Positions 31,001-38,636 are shown, counted from the stretch's first letter. The stretch is 44,421 nucleotides of DNA from Synechococcales cyanobacterium CRU_2_2 (GCA_012034805.1 JAAUOP010000025.1:1-44421); one strand, 5' to 3'. Numbers and translations: made by a program. Notes: generated by a model not told the origin, from the sequence alone.

Positions 31001-33258
31001 ACAAGTGTCGCGCTGCCATTGAGCTTCAATACACCTGTTGTCGTGTTGTAGTTAACAGCGGTAATCCCAGCAGGTAAAGCCCCATTTACTGCTAAGACCT
31101 CCAGCACACCATCTAGACGATTTGTGAGTGTGATGGTTGCCGATTCAATTTTAGTATCATCGATATCCGTCACCACAACATCAGTGTCGGCGATCGCAAC
31201 AGCTGCATTCCCTTCAACAAAACTTACACTAAAATCTGTACCCGCTACATTTCCGTCTAAATCAACGATGGGAGGTTTATTTGCTGCGACCAATCCAGTC
31301 GTCACAACTCGGTTAGCGTACCACCAAGTATTAATGGTATTTCCATTGCCATAGTTTCTGATAGTAACACCATCCGTGGTGGTGCTCCAGGTTTGACGCT
31401 TCGTTGCTCCAATGTCAACATTAACTTTGACGTCATCTGCAGGGTTACTGTCAGGAGATACAGCAATATTTGAGTCATCCCAGAACAATTTTGCAGTAGT
31501 ATTGGTCGCATCAATAACTTTGAATCCACTGTCCAGTCCTTCTACATCGTAGGCAGTAAAGTTCGTAATGCCTTGTCCATAGGTAGCAATGACCGAGATT
31601 GGATAACTCGCTGGACTAACCACCGCACCTGTGCCATTTTTACCATTCCAAGAAATTAGGTTTTTCCCTGCAGTGACATTGGCGATTAGCCTAACATCGG
31701 TACCTGCGGTAAATGAACCATTTTGGTCAAAATCTAAAATCAGCTCCACCAATCCTGGCTTAGTGACGATGACTTCAATTTGGGGGTTACTCGTATCATC
31801 AACCTTAAAGGAAGTGGCGACAAAGCTTCCCAATGTTTCCTTTGGATAGATGGCGGGATCGGGTGTATTAAGAAATACTTTATGCTCAGGATTAAGAGCT
31901 GAACCTATTACAGAGCGGCGATCGTTGGCAATATTTCCTGATGCTGCTGGGCCACTATCATTAAATGCCAGATTAAATTGTAAGGGTTTAAATCCACTAC
32001 CTGCAAAATCAACCTCTGTGACAAGCTGATTGGAGTCATAGGTGTAGACTTTTCCATTGAATGGTTCATCAAATGTACCGTAGCCAACTTCCTGGGCTCG
32101 GAATTGCCAAGCCTGTGACCAGACACGACCCTCGATCGCAGTGGGTGTTGTCGTGCTAGTGTCAGCAACTGTGATATCAAACCACTTGATATTTATGTTG
32201 TTCCTAACCGAGAAACCATCTGTTCCTATAGTGGCTGTATCATTGAAGTCGAACTCAATGTAATAATCGCCCGCAGGCCCTGAAGGGTCGAATGTCCAGC
32301 TAGAATTACTGACAGTGTATCCTCCTCCAGTGATCGCACTGGGACCTGTAACCGCTTGAGCATGGCTCGTCAGGTTAGGAGTAACTGATCCAGCAGAACC
32401 TAATGGATCGACCTTGATAGGGCCTTTAACAATATTGCCATTGGGATCCTTGATTCGAAAATAATAGGGAGTGGTCGTCTCTGCTCCATCCGATCCATTG
32501 ATCAGTTTTGAGAAACCCAGGTAAACGACTTCATTCGCTGGATCAGCAATATGGATATTTAAACGTCGAGTCGCAGGCGCATTATATCCAGCAAAGGCTT
32601 CTCCAGTTCCACCTTGCTCCAAGACAGAAAGGGCAAGAATATCTGTGGCCGCTGGTGAAAGTTGTTTTGTCCCTTCTAAAACGTGAGCGTATGCAGCCTG
32701 AATGTTCTCACTGAAGACTAGACTAACTTTCTGCTGCCCAGTGACGACATCTAAATCCCAATTACCACCGAGAGCAGGACTACCAATGAGGGTCGTCGAG
32801 GCGGCAACCTCTGCTCCAGTGATGTGACGAAGTTTATTAACAAACTCAGAACCCGCATCTCCTAATGCAACCTTACATCCGTAAATGAGGAGTTGAGGGT
32901 TCAAAGAGACATGGAACCATGCTTTGAGCTGATTAGTATAACCATCAATACTGTCCAAACTCAGTTCCGAATTCCCCAAATACAAACAGCCCGGAGACCC
33001 GTGGGAAACCAGGTGAATCTGCCCAATCTGGGCATCTGCATACTGACACCGAAGAATCTTCGTAATCTGCTCAACCCCACTGCTTCCGGAACTAAGCCGG
33101 TGAACCTGTATCCCAAGTTGTAGATTAGCCAAAAGAACCTGGCTGTTTTCAACAGAGGAATCGATAAAAAGAACAGACTGCATTGAAGGCATGATAGTTA
33201 CGCTGGGATAGTAATCTGGTGCGCGTTGAGAAGTCGCAAGCGTCAGTGCGGTGGTCAT
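19056..33258 (-). CDS. Giant DUF4347 / cadherin-like / TSP3 / RTX calcium-binding surface protein
   Basis: About 4,733 residues after one repair. Order: DUF4347 domain (about 25-190; VLFIDSSVENSQ, HLVSHGSPG, LLIYGCKVA); a region of unknown fold (195-660); six about 150-residue cadherin-like repeats each opening near NDPPxxDLNG (about 660-1560); a huge thrombospondin type 3 array (about 1561-4485); 17 RTX nonapeptides and a short C-terminal segment. There is no N-terminal signal peptide, so type I secretion by a C-terminal signal is expected, but no exporter genes are in the window. TSP3 and RTX repeats bind Ca2+, so the likely role is a long, Ca2+-stiffened adhesin or cell-surface filament (inference). 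The frame changes at the CCC run 24037-24039 on the plus strand: one base too many, since removal restores SDLGEGGSGG, matching the other units. Start ATG 33258 has a weak ribosome binding site. Confidence 0.9.
19310..19770 (-). repeat. RTX nonapeptide array, 17 units
   Basis: Seventeen consecutive nine-residue units of the GGxGxDxUx type (examples NGGSGNDTL, LGGSGDDTL, VGGAGNDVL) fold into a Ca2+-bound parallel beta roll. They precede a C-terminal stretch (FRYESIADF, ITDFNLTTDRIDLS) of the kind that carries the type I secretion signal. Confidence 0.92.
19790..28575 (-). repeat. Thrombospondin type 3 repeat array with higher-order units
   Basis: About 2,900 residues of DxDxDGxxD calcium-binding repeats. 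A higher-order period is visible: the block DLDDDNDGILD appears eleven times, roughly every 210-300 residues, each followed by DTDGDGxxDRLDLDADNDGI and later NPDFQDLDSDNDSLSDL-EGGSGG. Units alternate between two types, one with E(E/A)xGN after the block and one with APxTGPNIG or similar. Confidence 0.92.
25140..28560 (-). repeat. Tandem duplication of about 1.7 kb inside the TSP3 array
   Basis: Two higher-order TSP3 units (about 28560 to 26860) are repeated next to themselves (about 26860 to 25140). Matching landmarks are 1704 bp apart at three places: the ACTGTTGGTGGGG segment at 28321 and 26617, the GTCGCCGATGTTTGG segment at 27505 and 25801, and TGTCTTCGAA at 27615 and 25911. The distance rises to 1716 bp at the low end (26876 and 25160), so one 12-bp indel separates the copies. 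Confidence 0.88.
28575..31280 (-). repeat. Six cadherin-like repeats of the giant protein
   Basis: Six units of about 150 residues, each starting with the linker (S/V)NDPP-x2-DLNG or NKPPIVDLDG, containing VEN/VEG-x-A at the first strand and ending in ITVxVNDGxxxSNxATSTITV. Units 3-5 are clearly closer to each other (GDVLSFNGT, TLTFSGSATKAQYET) than to 1, 2 and 6. Such domains usually act as rigid spacers or adhesive segments. Confidence 0.88.
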
Positions 33259-33895
33259 AGACCTGCAACAGAACTAGGCAAGAAAATTCAAATCAGAAGA
33301 ATCAAAAGTCAGGTCAAAACATCAGAGACAATCATCTCTTCTGTCAAAATTAGATTGAATAAACTGCATCTTGAGCTGATGCAAATAGCTCTGAGCGCAA
33401 TGAGTCAATCTGTATCGCTGCCAATACTTTCGCGGCTCTACAGAAGATTTTTAGTTGTTCGCAACGTTTAGGACGCTGTCAACCTCACATATATGCTGCC
33501 CGACTATCTCGAACGACTAACGCTTCGAATCTAGCGTTTTCTTGAGATACGAAGAAAAATACGGTTGAAAGCTATACCTATCGAGTTTTTCAGTCTTTTT
33601 TCCGACCTAGGAACTACAATTTCCGACTTAGAGTCTAAGATTTTCACCTGAAGAAAGCATAAAGGTTCTGGCAAGATGTACCTGAACGGGGTACAGGGGC
33701 GGTTGGCATTGCCAAGCTCCGACGGATCGCCCACAGTAGCCCAGAAAAACCAGCCCAGCAAACCAACCCAGCAAACCAGCCACAGCAAAACGCCCGGCAT
33801 CCGATCGAGCGTTCTGCCTTCAAGGCAGAAATCCCCATCGACACCGGGCGTTCGAGACAACCTACCCATCCGGCAAGCTGATCATCAATTTGGCG
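33259..33895. other. Intergenic region upstream of the giant gene
   Basis: 637 bp, AT-rich between 33290 and 33660, then G/C-rich. It must carry the promoter of the giant gene. A consensus -35 TTGACA is present on the minus strand (plus 33477-33482) but without a good -10. Degenerate 13-bp units (CAACCCAGCAAAC) lie at 33753-33791. A 112-residue minus frame (33531-33869) is not convincing as a gene. Confidence 0.5.
33789..33852. other. Nested inverted repeat, possible structured RNA or mobile-element end
   Basis: Outer stem AACGCCCGG (33789-33797) with CCGGGCGTT (33844-33852) encloses an inner stem TTCTGCC (33812-33818) with GGCAGAA (33824-33830). All pairs are Watson-Crick. It lies downstream of yggT and upstream of the giant gene, with no strong T-tract on either side. 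Confidence 0.55.
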
Positions 33896-34201
33896 CTAGG
33901 TCGTGGACTGACTGGCGGCGATCGCCATCGTAATCAAACCCTGCTGCCCCAGCAAAATCTCCCGCACCAAGCTAAAAATCCCCACCCAGATAATCGGCGT
34001 GATGTCCACACCGCCGATCGGCTGAATCCACTTGCGCATCGGAGCCAAAAGCGGTTCCGTCGGCCACACCGCCAGACTAAACGGCAGCTTCGTCTGCTCG
34101 ATCTGGGGATACCAAGTCAAAACAATCCGAAAAATGAACAGAAACGTCATAACCGCGAGGAACGGGCCTAGGACCCAGCTGGTGATCGTCAGCGCTGTCA
34201 T
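33896..34201 (-). CDS. YggT family (Ycf19-like) membrane protein
   Basis: About 101 residues from ATG 34201. Two membrane spans: the first with the family motif FIFRIVLTWYPQI, the second after PTEPLLAPMRKWIQPIGGVDITPIIWVGIFSLV, the typical YggT middle block. Ycf19/YggT proteins take part in nucleoid distribution and membrane organisation in plastids and bacteria; the exact role here is unknown. A GTG at 34225 gives a longer but poorer start. Divergent from psbX, sharing a 166-bp control region. Confidence 0.9.
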   Translation of the reverse strand: MTALTITSWVLGPFLAVMTFLFIFRIVLTWYPQIEQTKLPFSLAVWPTEPLLAPMRKWIQPIGGVDITPIIWVGIFSLVREILLGQQGLITMAIAASQSTT

Positions 34202-34256
34202 AGCTCTATCCACAAATCTACCCACAAAAAAATCAGGACACTCTATATATAAGATC

Positions 34257-34286
34257 TTAACGAGAAGGGGAAAATACCGCTAAAAT
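34257..34286 (+). promoter_or_regulatory. Candidate promoter of psbX
   Basis: TTAACG (34257-34262) and TAAAAT (34281-34286) are spaced by 18 bp and lie about 80 bp before the psbX ATG. The AT-rich TATATATAAG just to the left may serve yggT on the other strand. Match to consensus is moderate. Confidence 0.35.
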
Positions 34287-34367
34287 CTTAGACAATAAGA
34301 GAGCAACCAGAGGGCAACCGATCATCGCCTTCCTCCAACCATCGCGATTCAACGGACTCACAACACC

Positions 34368-34487
34368 ATGACACCATCCCTGACAAACTTTCTCTTGAGC
34401 CTTCTTGCAGGCGCGGTTATCCTCGTCATCCCCGGCACCATCGCACTCACCATCCTCGGTAGAACCGACAAGACCACGCGCTCCTAG
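34368..34487 (+). CDS. psbX: Photosystem II protein PsbX
   Basis: 39 residues, exactly the size of type 1 PsbX. It begins MTPSLTNFLLSLLAGAVI, matching the family start MTPSLxNFLxSL, then one membrane span (VILVIPGTIALTILG) and a short basic tail DKTTRS. PsbX is a single-span subunit of photosystem II near cytochrome b559, involved in quinone exchange and complex stability. The stop TAG lies within the first unit of an 18-bp repeat that follows. Neighbouring ycf66 downstream agrees with gene order known from other cyanobacteria. Confidence 0.92.
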   Translation: MTPSLTNFLLSLLAGAVILVIPGTIALTILGRTDKTTRS

Positions 34488-34537
34488 TGGCGGCACTGTC
34501 ACTAGTGGCGGCACTGTCACTAGTGGCGGCATTATCA
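34484..34537. repeat. 18-bp tandem repeat overlapping the psbX stop codon
   Basis: Three units of CTAGTGGCGGCACTGTCA, the third with two changes. The psbX stop TAG (34485-34487) is inside the first unit; the other copies carry further in-frame TAG codons, so the repeat does not lengthen the protein. Confidence 0.88.
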
Positions 34538-34645
34538 GATATCTACAACCAATGGAAAACGGTGCCGATATCGCTTCCAAGGGGTAAGATTAGAAGCCGT
34601 TCAGAGCCCTCTAAAGCCTCTGAAATTAACCTTGACATCTTACCA

Positions 34646-34675
34646 AAACCCTCAACCTGGAAAGGTTGGGGGTTT
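34646..34675 (+). terminator. Hairpin between psbX and ycf66
   Basis: AAACCCTCAACC pairs with GGTTGGGGGTTT over 12 bp (one G-T pair) around a six-base loop. It is a strong terminator-type stem ending in TTT, 135 bp before ycf66, so psbX may be a separate transcript. Confidence 0.65.
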
Positions 34676-34809
34676 CGGTGCTGAGATGCCAAACTGTAAG
34701 CTGAGGGATCAAAGCCCAAGGAGACTGCCTTGCAAGCTTCCGCAAGCATCGCTCAGCATCAGACGGTTGCTCTGCCCCGGAGCACCCCGCATCACGAGAG
34801 GAAACCACT

Positions 34810-35919
34810 GTGAACTTTAATACACCTGCACTGCTGTTCGGCCTGATTTTGTTGGTTGCGGCCATCGGCTTGTTCATTTTTGGACGGCTCAAGCCCGAGC
34901 TCCAGCGGGATTCGGACAGTGTTTACGCCATCATTGGCGTCATTTGTGCGCTCATCCTGTTTGGCTCAGCCTTCGATTTATCCCTCGGGATGTCGTTCCA
35001 GCAGCTGCTGATGATCGGTTCGCTGATTGCCCTGATGTGGGAAAACATCCAGGCACGGCAGCCCAAAGGTCTGGCGGCCCGCCGTGGAGGTGCTCTTGAT
35101 GGCGTCCGGGGTTGGGCTGGCGGGGATCCCGCTCGTCGCAATGCGCCTAGGGTCGATGACGATCGCTCAATGGGCAATATCTACCGCTATGAGCCGGAGC
35201 CCAGTGACTATGATCGCGTCGAGGATCCAAGTCGTCGTGACCAGCGTCGCCTTCGGGGCAGTGAGCCGCCGCGCCGGGGCTATGACGATGGCTATGACGA
35301 GCCGCGTCGCGAGCGTCCGCCGGTCCAGAGGCCGCGTCCGTCGCTCAACGATGCCGACCGCAGCGCAGAGCGGCCTCGTGCCCGTGCCGAGTTTGATGAA
35401 TTTGATGAACGACCTGCCCCCAGCCGTTCCCGTCCTCAACAGTCCGATGATTGGGATTTACCCAGACGCGATCGGAGCCGTCCTCCAGAGGATGCGCCGC
35501 CGCCGCGCCGTCGTCCCCGATCCGGTTCAATGGATGGCTCCCCTGTCGGTGATTTGGGCGATTCTTCGGAGCCTAGCAGCACCAACCGCCCTCGCTCTGG
35601 CGTCGATCGCAGCACAGGTCCTAGCTTGGAGCGCGGTATGGAGCGCCCCCCGATTGACCGTCCGCTAGGCGATCGCTTAGGTGGGCGGCAGCCCCTTGAT
35701 CGGCCCGTGGCAGAGCGTCCACCGATGGAGCGTCCCCCAACGGAGCGTCCCCCGACAGGTCGCCCGCCTTTAGAGCGATCCAGAGGCACGCGCCCCTCCA
35801 TCAACCCAGGCAATCAACCTCCCCAGGAGCCACCCAGCAATGGCGACTACGTCAATTTCAAGCCCTTAAACCCACCGCCTGCTGACGAGATGGACAATTC
35901 CTCAAACTTTGATGATTAG
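34810..35919 (+). CDS. ycf66: Ycf66 family protein with long disordered tail
   Basis: 369 residues from GTG 34810, with GAGAGGA 7 bases before it. The first 90 residues hold three membrane spans (ALLFGLILLVAAIGLFIF, VYAIIGVICALILFGSAF, FQQLLMIGSLIALMW) with RLKPELQRDSDSVYA between the first two, the Ycf66 pattern. The remaining 280 residues are a low-complexity tail of Arg, Pro, Asp and Ser, without predicted fold, partly built from 15-bp repeats (ERPPM, ERPPT). Ycf66 is conserved in cyanobacteria and some plastids and has no firm function. Overlaps the next gene by one base. Confidence 0.88.
   Translation: MNFNTPALLFGLILLVAAIGLFIFGRLKPELQRDSDSVYAIIGVICALILFGSAFDLSLGMSFQQLLMIGSLIALMWENIQARQPKGLAARRGGALDGVRGWAGGDPARRNAPRVDDDRSMGNIYRYEPEPSDYDRVEDPSRRDQRRLRGSEPPRRGYDDGYDEPRRERPPVQRPRPSLNDADRSAERPRARAEFDEFDERPAPSRSRPQQSDDWDLPRRDRSRPPEDAPPPRRRPRSGSMDGSPVGDLGDSSEPSSTNRPRSGVDRSTGPSLERGMERPPIDRPLGDRLGGRQPLDRPVAERPPMERPPTERPPTGRPPLERSRGTRPSINPGNQPPQEPPSNGDYVNFKPLNPPPADEMDNSSNFDD
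35713..35772. repeat. 15-bp in-frame tandem repeat in ycf66
   Basis: Four 15-bp units of GAGCGTCCCCCRAYG type, coding ERPPx. The fourth unit is diverged. Confidence 0.75.
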
Positions 35920-36485
35920 TGCTTGTGAAGCCGATTGGGACGCTCGGTCTACTGCTGGGGCTCTTACTTGGGGGTAGCCTGGGAGGGTGTCAAACCCCAA
36001 TCGTGCCTGGGGGTGGCTATCTAACCCTGAATAGTCGCTATCGTGACGAACAACCGGCACTCAGCGGTGATGGCCGTTTTTTAGCTTTTATTTCCCATCG
36101 CAATGGACGTCAGGAATTGGCCGTTTATGACCTTCAGCAGAATCGATTTTTGGTGCTGCCACAACCGGGCCCTCAGAGTATCGTCGCAAGCCCGAGTCTG
36201 AGCCGCTCAGGGCGCTATCTGGTCTATCGGGTGAGCGATCGCGGCCAACCCCGCATTGAGCTGTTCGATCGCATTACCCAGCGCCGCCAGCCCATCACCC
36301 TGGGCTATCGCAGCGACCTCCGCAATCCCAGCATCAGCCCGGATGGTCGCTACGTCGCATTTGAAAGCGATCGCAACGGGCAGTGGGATATACAAGTGAT
36401 CGATCGTGGTAGCCGGATTGAGTTGGACTTGCCCCAAGGCGCGGCTTCTCGCAGCGTTAGATCAGAGCCGGTGCAAAATCCGTGA
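35919..36485 (+). CDS. TolB-like beta-propeller lipoprotein 1
   Basis: 188 residues. Start GTG at 35919 (overlapping the ycf66 stop) or GTG 35925. The N-terminus is a lipoprotein signal with lipobox LGGC (Cys24). PD40/TolB-type repeats follow: YRDEQPALSGDGRFLAFISHRNG, PSLSRSGRYLVYRVSDRG and NPSISPDGRYVAFESDRNGQWDI, each about 40-50 residues. Three to four such repeats make only a partial propeller, so pairing with the next, very similar gene is possible. It is expected at the periplasmic face of a membrane. Likely in one transcript with ycf66. Confidence 0.82.
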   Translation: MLVKPIGTLGLLLGLLLGGSLGGCQTPIVPGGGYLTLNSRYRDEQPALSGDGRFLAFISHRNGRQELAVYDLQQNRFLVLPQPGPQSIVASPSLSRSGRYLVYRVSDRGQPRIELFDRITQRRQPITLGYRSDLRNPSISPDGRYVAFESDRNGQWDIQVIDRGSRIELDLPQGAASRSVRSEPVQNP

Positions 36486-37054
36486 GGCCGTTCAACCTGT
36501 GCAACCCGCGCGGTCTGGTGCTGCTTCTGGGCCTGGGTCTAGGTCTGAGCATGGGTCTGGCAGGTTGTGCCGGGAACTGGGGCGGTGGCCAGCAGGTCAT
36601 GTTTCCCTATCGTGCCAATGGTGACAACAGTCTCAATAGCAACTATGCCGACCTTGACCCCCAGGTGACGGGGCGATACCTGGTCTACGTTTCGGAGCGA
36701 CGGGGGAGCCAGGATATATTCTTGTTTGACCTGCGCGATCGCCGCCTCGTTCCTCTGCCAGGTCTCAACCGCTTCGACCGCTTGGTCAGCCATCCCAGCA
36801 TTTCAGAGGATGGCAACTGGATTGTCTACGCGGCCAGCCAGGATAGACGTACCGGTATTTTCTTATATCGACGCGATCTTCAACGGACGCGAAATTTGGT
36901 GCCGACGTTGCAGGGCGAGGTGCGCAATCCGGTGATCAGTGCCAACGGCGATCGCATTGCTTTCGAGGTCAGCCTCAAGGGCCAATGGGATATTGCGCTC
37001 TACGATCGCCAGGGCCGCCCCTTGCCCATCCCTGGCAACGCCGCTAGACCCTAA
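36482..37054 (+). CDS. TolB-like beta-propeller lipoprotein 2
   Basis: 190 residues from GTG 36482, overlapping the previous stop by four bases, which implies coupled translation. Lipobox LAGC (Cys29) after a Leu/Gly-rich signal. The repeat blocks DLDPQVTGRYLVYVSERRGSQ, HPSISEDGNWIVYAASQDRR and NPVISANGDRIAFEVSLKGQ match those of lipoprotein 1, so the pair is a tandem duplication. Role unknown; TolB-like propellers bind protein partners in the periplasm. Confidence 0.82.
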   Translation: MRPFNLCNPRGLVLLLGLGLGLSMGLAGCAGNWGGGQQVMFPYRANGDNSLNSNYADLDPQVTGRYLVYVSERRGSQDIFLFDLRDRRLVPLPGLNRFDRLVSHPSISEDGNWIVYAASQDRRTGIFLYRRDLQRTRNLVPTLQGEVRNPVISANGDRIAFEVSLKGQWDIALYDRQGRPLPIPGNAARP

Positions 37055-37071
37055 CCCGTCTTGTGGAAACG

Positions 37072-38280
37072 TCAAGAAACATCTCGAAACCAGCCCTTGT
37101 GCCAGAAGAACATCACCAATGCACCTGCGATCGCGCCCATGCCCAGCAAGCAAGCCGGATAGCCGTATATCCAACCGAGCTCTGGCATATTCCAGCGCGA
37201 AGCCTGAGTATCAAAATTCATCCCGTAAACCCCTGCGACAAAGGACAGCGGGATAAAAATCGTTGAAATGATCGTCAACACCTTCATAATTTCGTTCATC
37301 CGATTGCTGACAGAGGAGAGATAAACGTCCATTAATCCTGATGACAATTCTCGGTAAGATTCCACAATGTCGAGCACCTGAACCACATGGTCGTAACAGT
37401 CTTGCCAGTGCATCTGCACATCTGTCGAAATCAATGTGCTACTGTCTCGGGCGAGCTGGTTGATCATGGCCCGTTGGGGCCAAATCGCCCGACGCAGAAT
37501 CGCTAAATCTCGCCGCAGCCGATAAATTTTGGTCACAGTGGCACGGGTCGGATTCCTCACGACTTCCTCTTCTAGGGCTTCAATCACCTCACCGAAGTTT
37601 TCGAGAACAGGGAAAAACCCGTCGATAATCGCGTCTAGCAGGGCATAGGCCAAATAGTCTGCCCCCGACTGGCGAATTTGTCCTCGACTATGACGGATGC
37701 GATCGCGCACGGGCTCAAAGCAGTCTAGCTCAGGCTCTTCTTGCACGGTCAACAAATAGTGGTGTCCCAGAATAAAGCCCACCTGTTCATTATAAAACCC
37801 TCTGCCATTGGGGTAGGGCGTAACCATCCGGGCGATGATCAGCAACTGGTCATCGTAATGTTCGACCTTGGGCCGCTGGGGGACATTCACGATATCTTCC
37901 AGAATCAATCGATGTAGATTAAATGTATCCCCGACCTGTTGTAGCACTGACTCGCTGCCCAAACCCTGAACATCCAGCCAAGAAACAGCTCCGCTTTCAA
38001 AGCAACTCGACTCCAGCTGGGAGATATCGATGGAGCGGCGGCTTGCCTCATCCGATGAATACTCAATCAAAACCAATTCCGAGGGCGCGGCACCTTCTCC
38101 GATAAAGAGCGTACCAGGAGTCGCACCAACCGTGTCATAATGATACTCCATGTAGGCTTTGCTGTTCTGGTTTGGCTTTTGAATTGGCCTCTGAATTGGC
38201 TTTTGAATTAGTGTTTGACTTGGCTTTTGATTTGGCTTTTCGGTTGGCATTGTTTTGACTTGAGTTTTGTGCGCTTGCAT
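37072..38280 (-). CDS. corA: CorA family magnesium/cobalt transporter
   Basis: 402 residues. Large cytosolic domain (LDVQGLGSESVLQQVGDTF, FNLHRLILEDIVN, QRPKVEHYDDQLLIIARM) followed by the long helix and two C-terminal spans; the selectivity-filter motif is present as VYGMNF. CorA forms pentamers that import Mg2+, sometimes Co2+ or Ni2+. Residues 15-42 are a 12-bp-encoded tandem repeat (KPNQ/KPIQ) not found in the core family. ATG 38280 is used, but ATG 38250 or ATG 38151 (MEYHYDT) just after the repeat are equally possible, in which case the repeat would be leader sequence. Ends 18 bp from the convergent TolB-like gene. Confidence 0.93.
   Translation of the reverse strand: MQAHKTQVKTMPTEKPNQKPSQTLIQKPIQRPIQKPNQNSKAYMEYHYDTVGATPGTLFIGEGAAPSELVLIEYSSDEASRRSIDISQLESSCFESGAVSWLDVQGLGSESVLQQVGDTFNLHRLILEDIVNVPQRPKVEHYDDQLLIIARMVTPYPNGRGFYNEQVGFILGHHYLLTVQEEPELDCFEPVRDRIRHSRGQIRQSGADYLAYALLDAIIDGFFPVLENFGEVIEALEEEVVRNPTRATVTKIYRLRRDLAILRRAIWPQRAMINQLARDSSTLISTDVQMHWQDCYDHVVQVLDIVESYRELSSGLMDVYLSSVSNRMNEIMKVLTIISTIFIPLSFVAGVYGMNFDTQASRWNMPELGWIYGYPACLLGMGAIAGALVMFFWHKGWFRDVS
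38155..38238. repeat. 12-bp tandem repeat at the 5' end of corA
   Basis: Seven four-residue units (KPNQ, KPSQ, TLIQ, KPIQ, RPIQ, KPNQ, NSKA) coded by degenerate 12-bp repeats. Confidence 0.75.
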
Positions 38281-38348
38281 TCGGGTTTGTCAGGGCCATT
38301 CCATTCAAACCTGAATTCAAATGCATGGTTTGAATGTACGGGTTTGAA

Positions 38349-38493
38349 TAAACTTCTTGCATGAAACGAAACAGACTTCTCATCCCCCAGCCCCTTGCTC
38401 CCAAAAGGGGAGAAGGGGAGCTGGATTCAAAGTTCCTCTCCCTCGGTGGGAGAGGGATTTAGGGTGAGGGTCTCAATTTGTGCAAGAGGTCTA
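38349..38493. mobile_element. MITE-like element, copy 2
   Basis: 145 bp, inverted relative to the copy at 11705-11860. Right end GTGCAAGAGGTCTA matches the terminal inverted repeat closely, left end TAAACTTCTTGCATGAA is diverged. Inner blocks AGCCCCTTGCTCCCAAAA and GGGAGAGGG are shared. It is inserted at TA, and ATGTACGGGTT sequence occurs on both sides, so it seems to have landed in an older direct repeat. Confidence 0.68.
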
Positions 38494-38497
38494 ATGT

Positions 38498-38580
38498 ACG
38501 GGTTCAAATGCACAGTTCAAGTGCACAGGTTCAAGTGCACAGGTTCAAGTGCACAGGTTCAAGTGCACAGGTTCAAATGC
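38498..38580. repeat. 14-bp tandem repeat between corA and the TetR gene
   Basis: Six units of ACAGGTTCAAGTGC (one of 13 bp; outer units end in AAATGC). It starts 5 bp after the MITE. Just before corA the inverted pair ATTCAAACC (38303-38311) and GGTTTGAAT (38327-38335) contains the same TTCAAA core. Confidence 0.88.
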
Positions 38581-38601
38581 TGGCGGAGTTGTTACAGTGG
38601 A

Positions 38602-38636
38602 GTTTTGAAATGCAACCTTCACTTGCATTTCAAAAC
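38602..38636. promoter_or_regulatory. Perfect 14-bp inverted repeat upstream of the TetR gene
   Basis: GTTTTGAAATGCAA (38602-38615), seven-base spacer CCTTCAC, then TTGCATTTCAAAAC (38623-38636). It ends 29 bp before the regulator start. TetR proteins bind palindromes near their own genes, so this is a candidate operator; a plain RNA hairpin is the alternative. Confidence 0.55.

Noticed and set aside
33531..33869. 112-codon minus-strand frame between yggT and the giant gene
   Set aside because: It crosses the nested inverted repeat and 13-bp units and has no family pattern or clear start. One hydrophobic stretch is the only protein-like part.
38498..38580. 14-bp tandem array as a possible CRISPR
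   Set aside because: Units are 13-14 bp in direct tandem with no spacers and no cas genes nearby.
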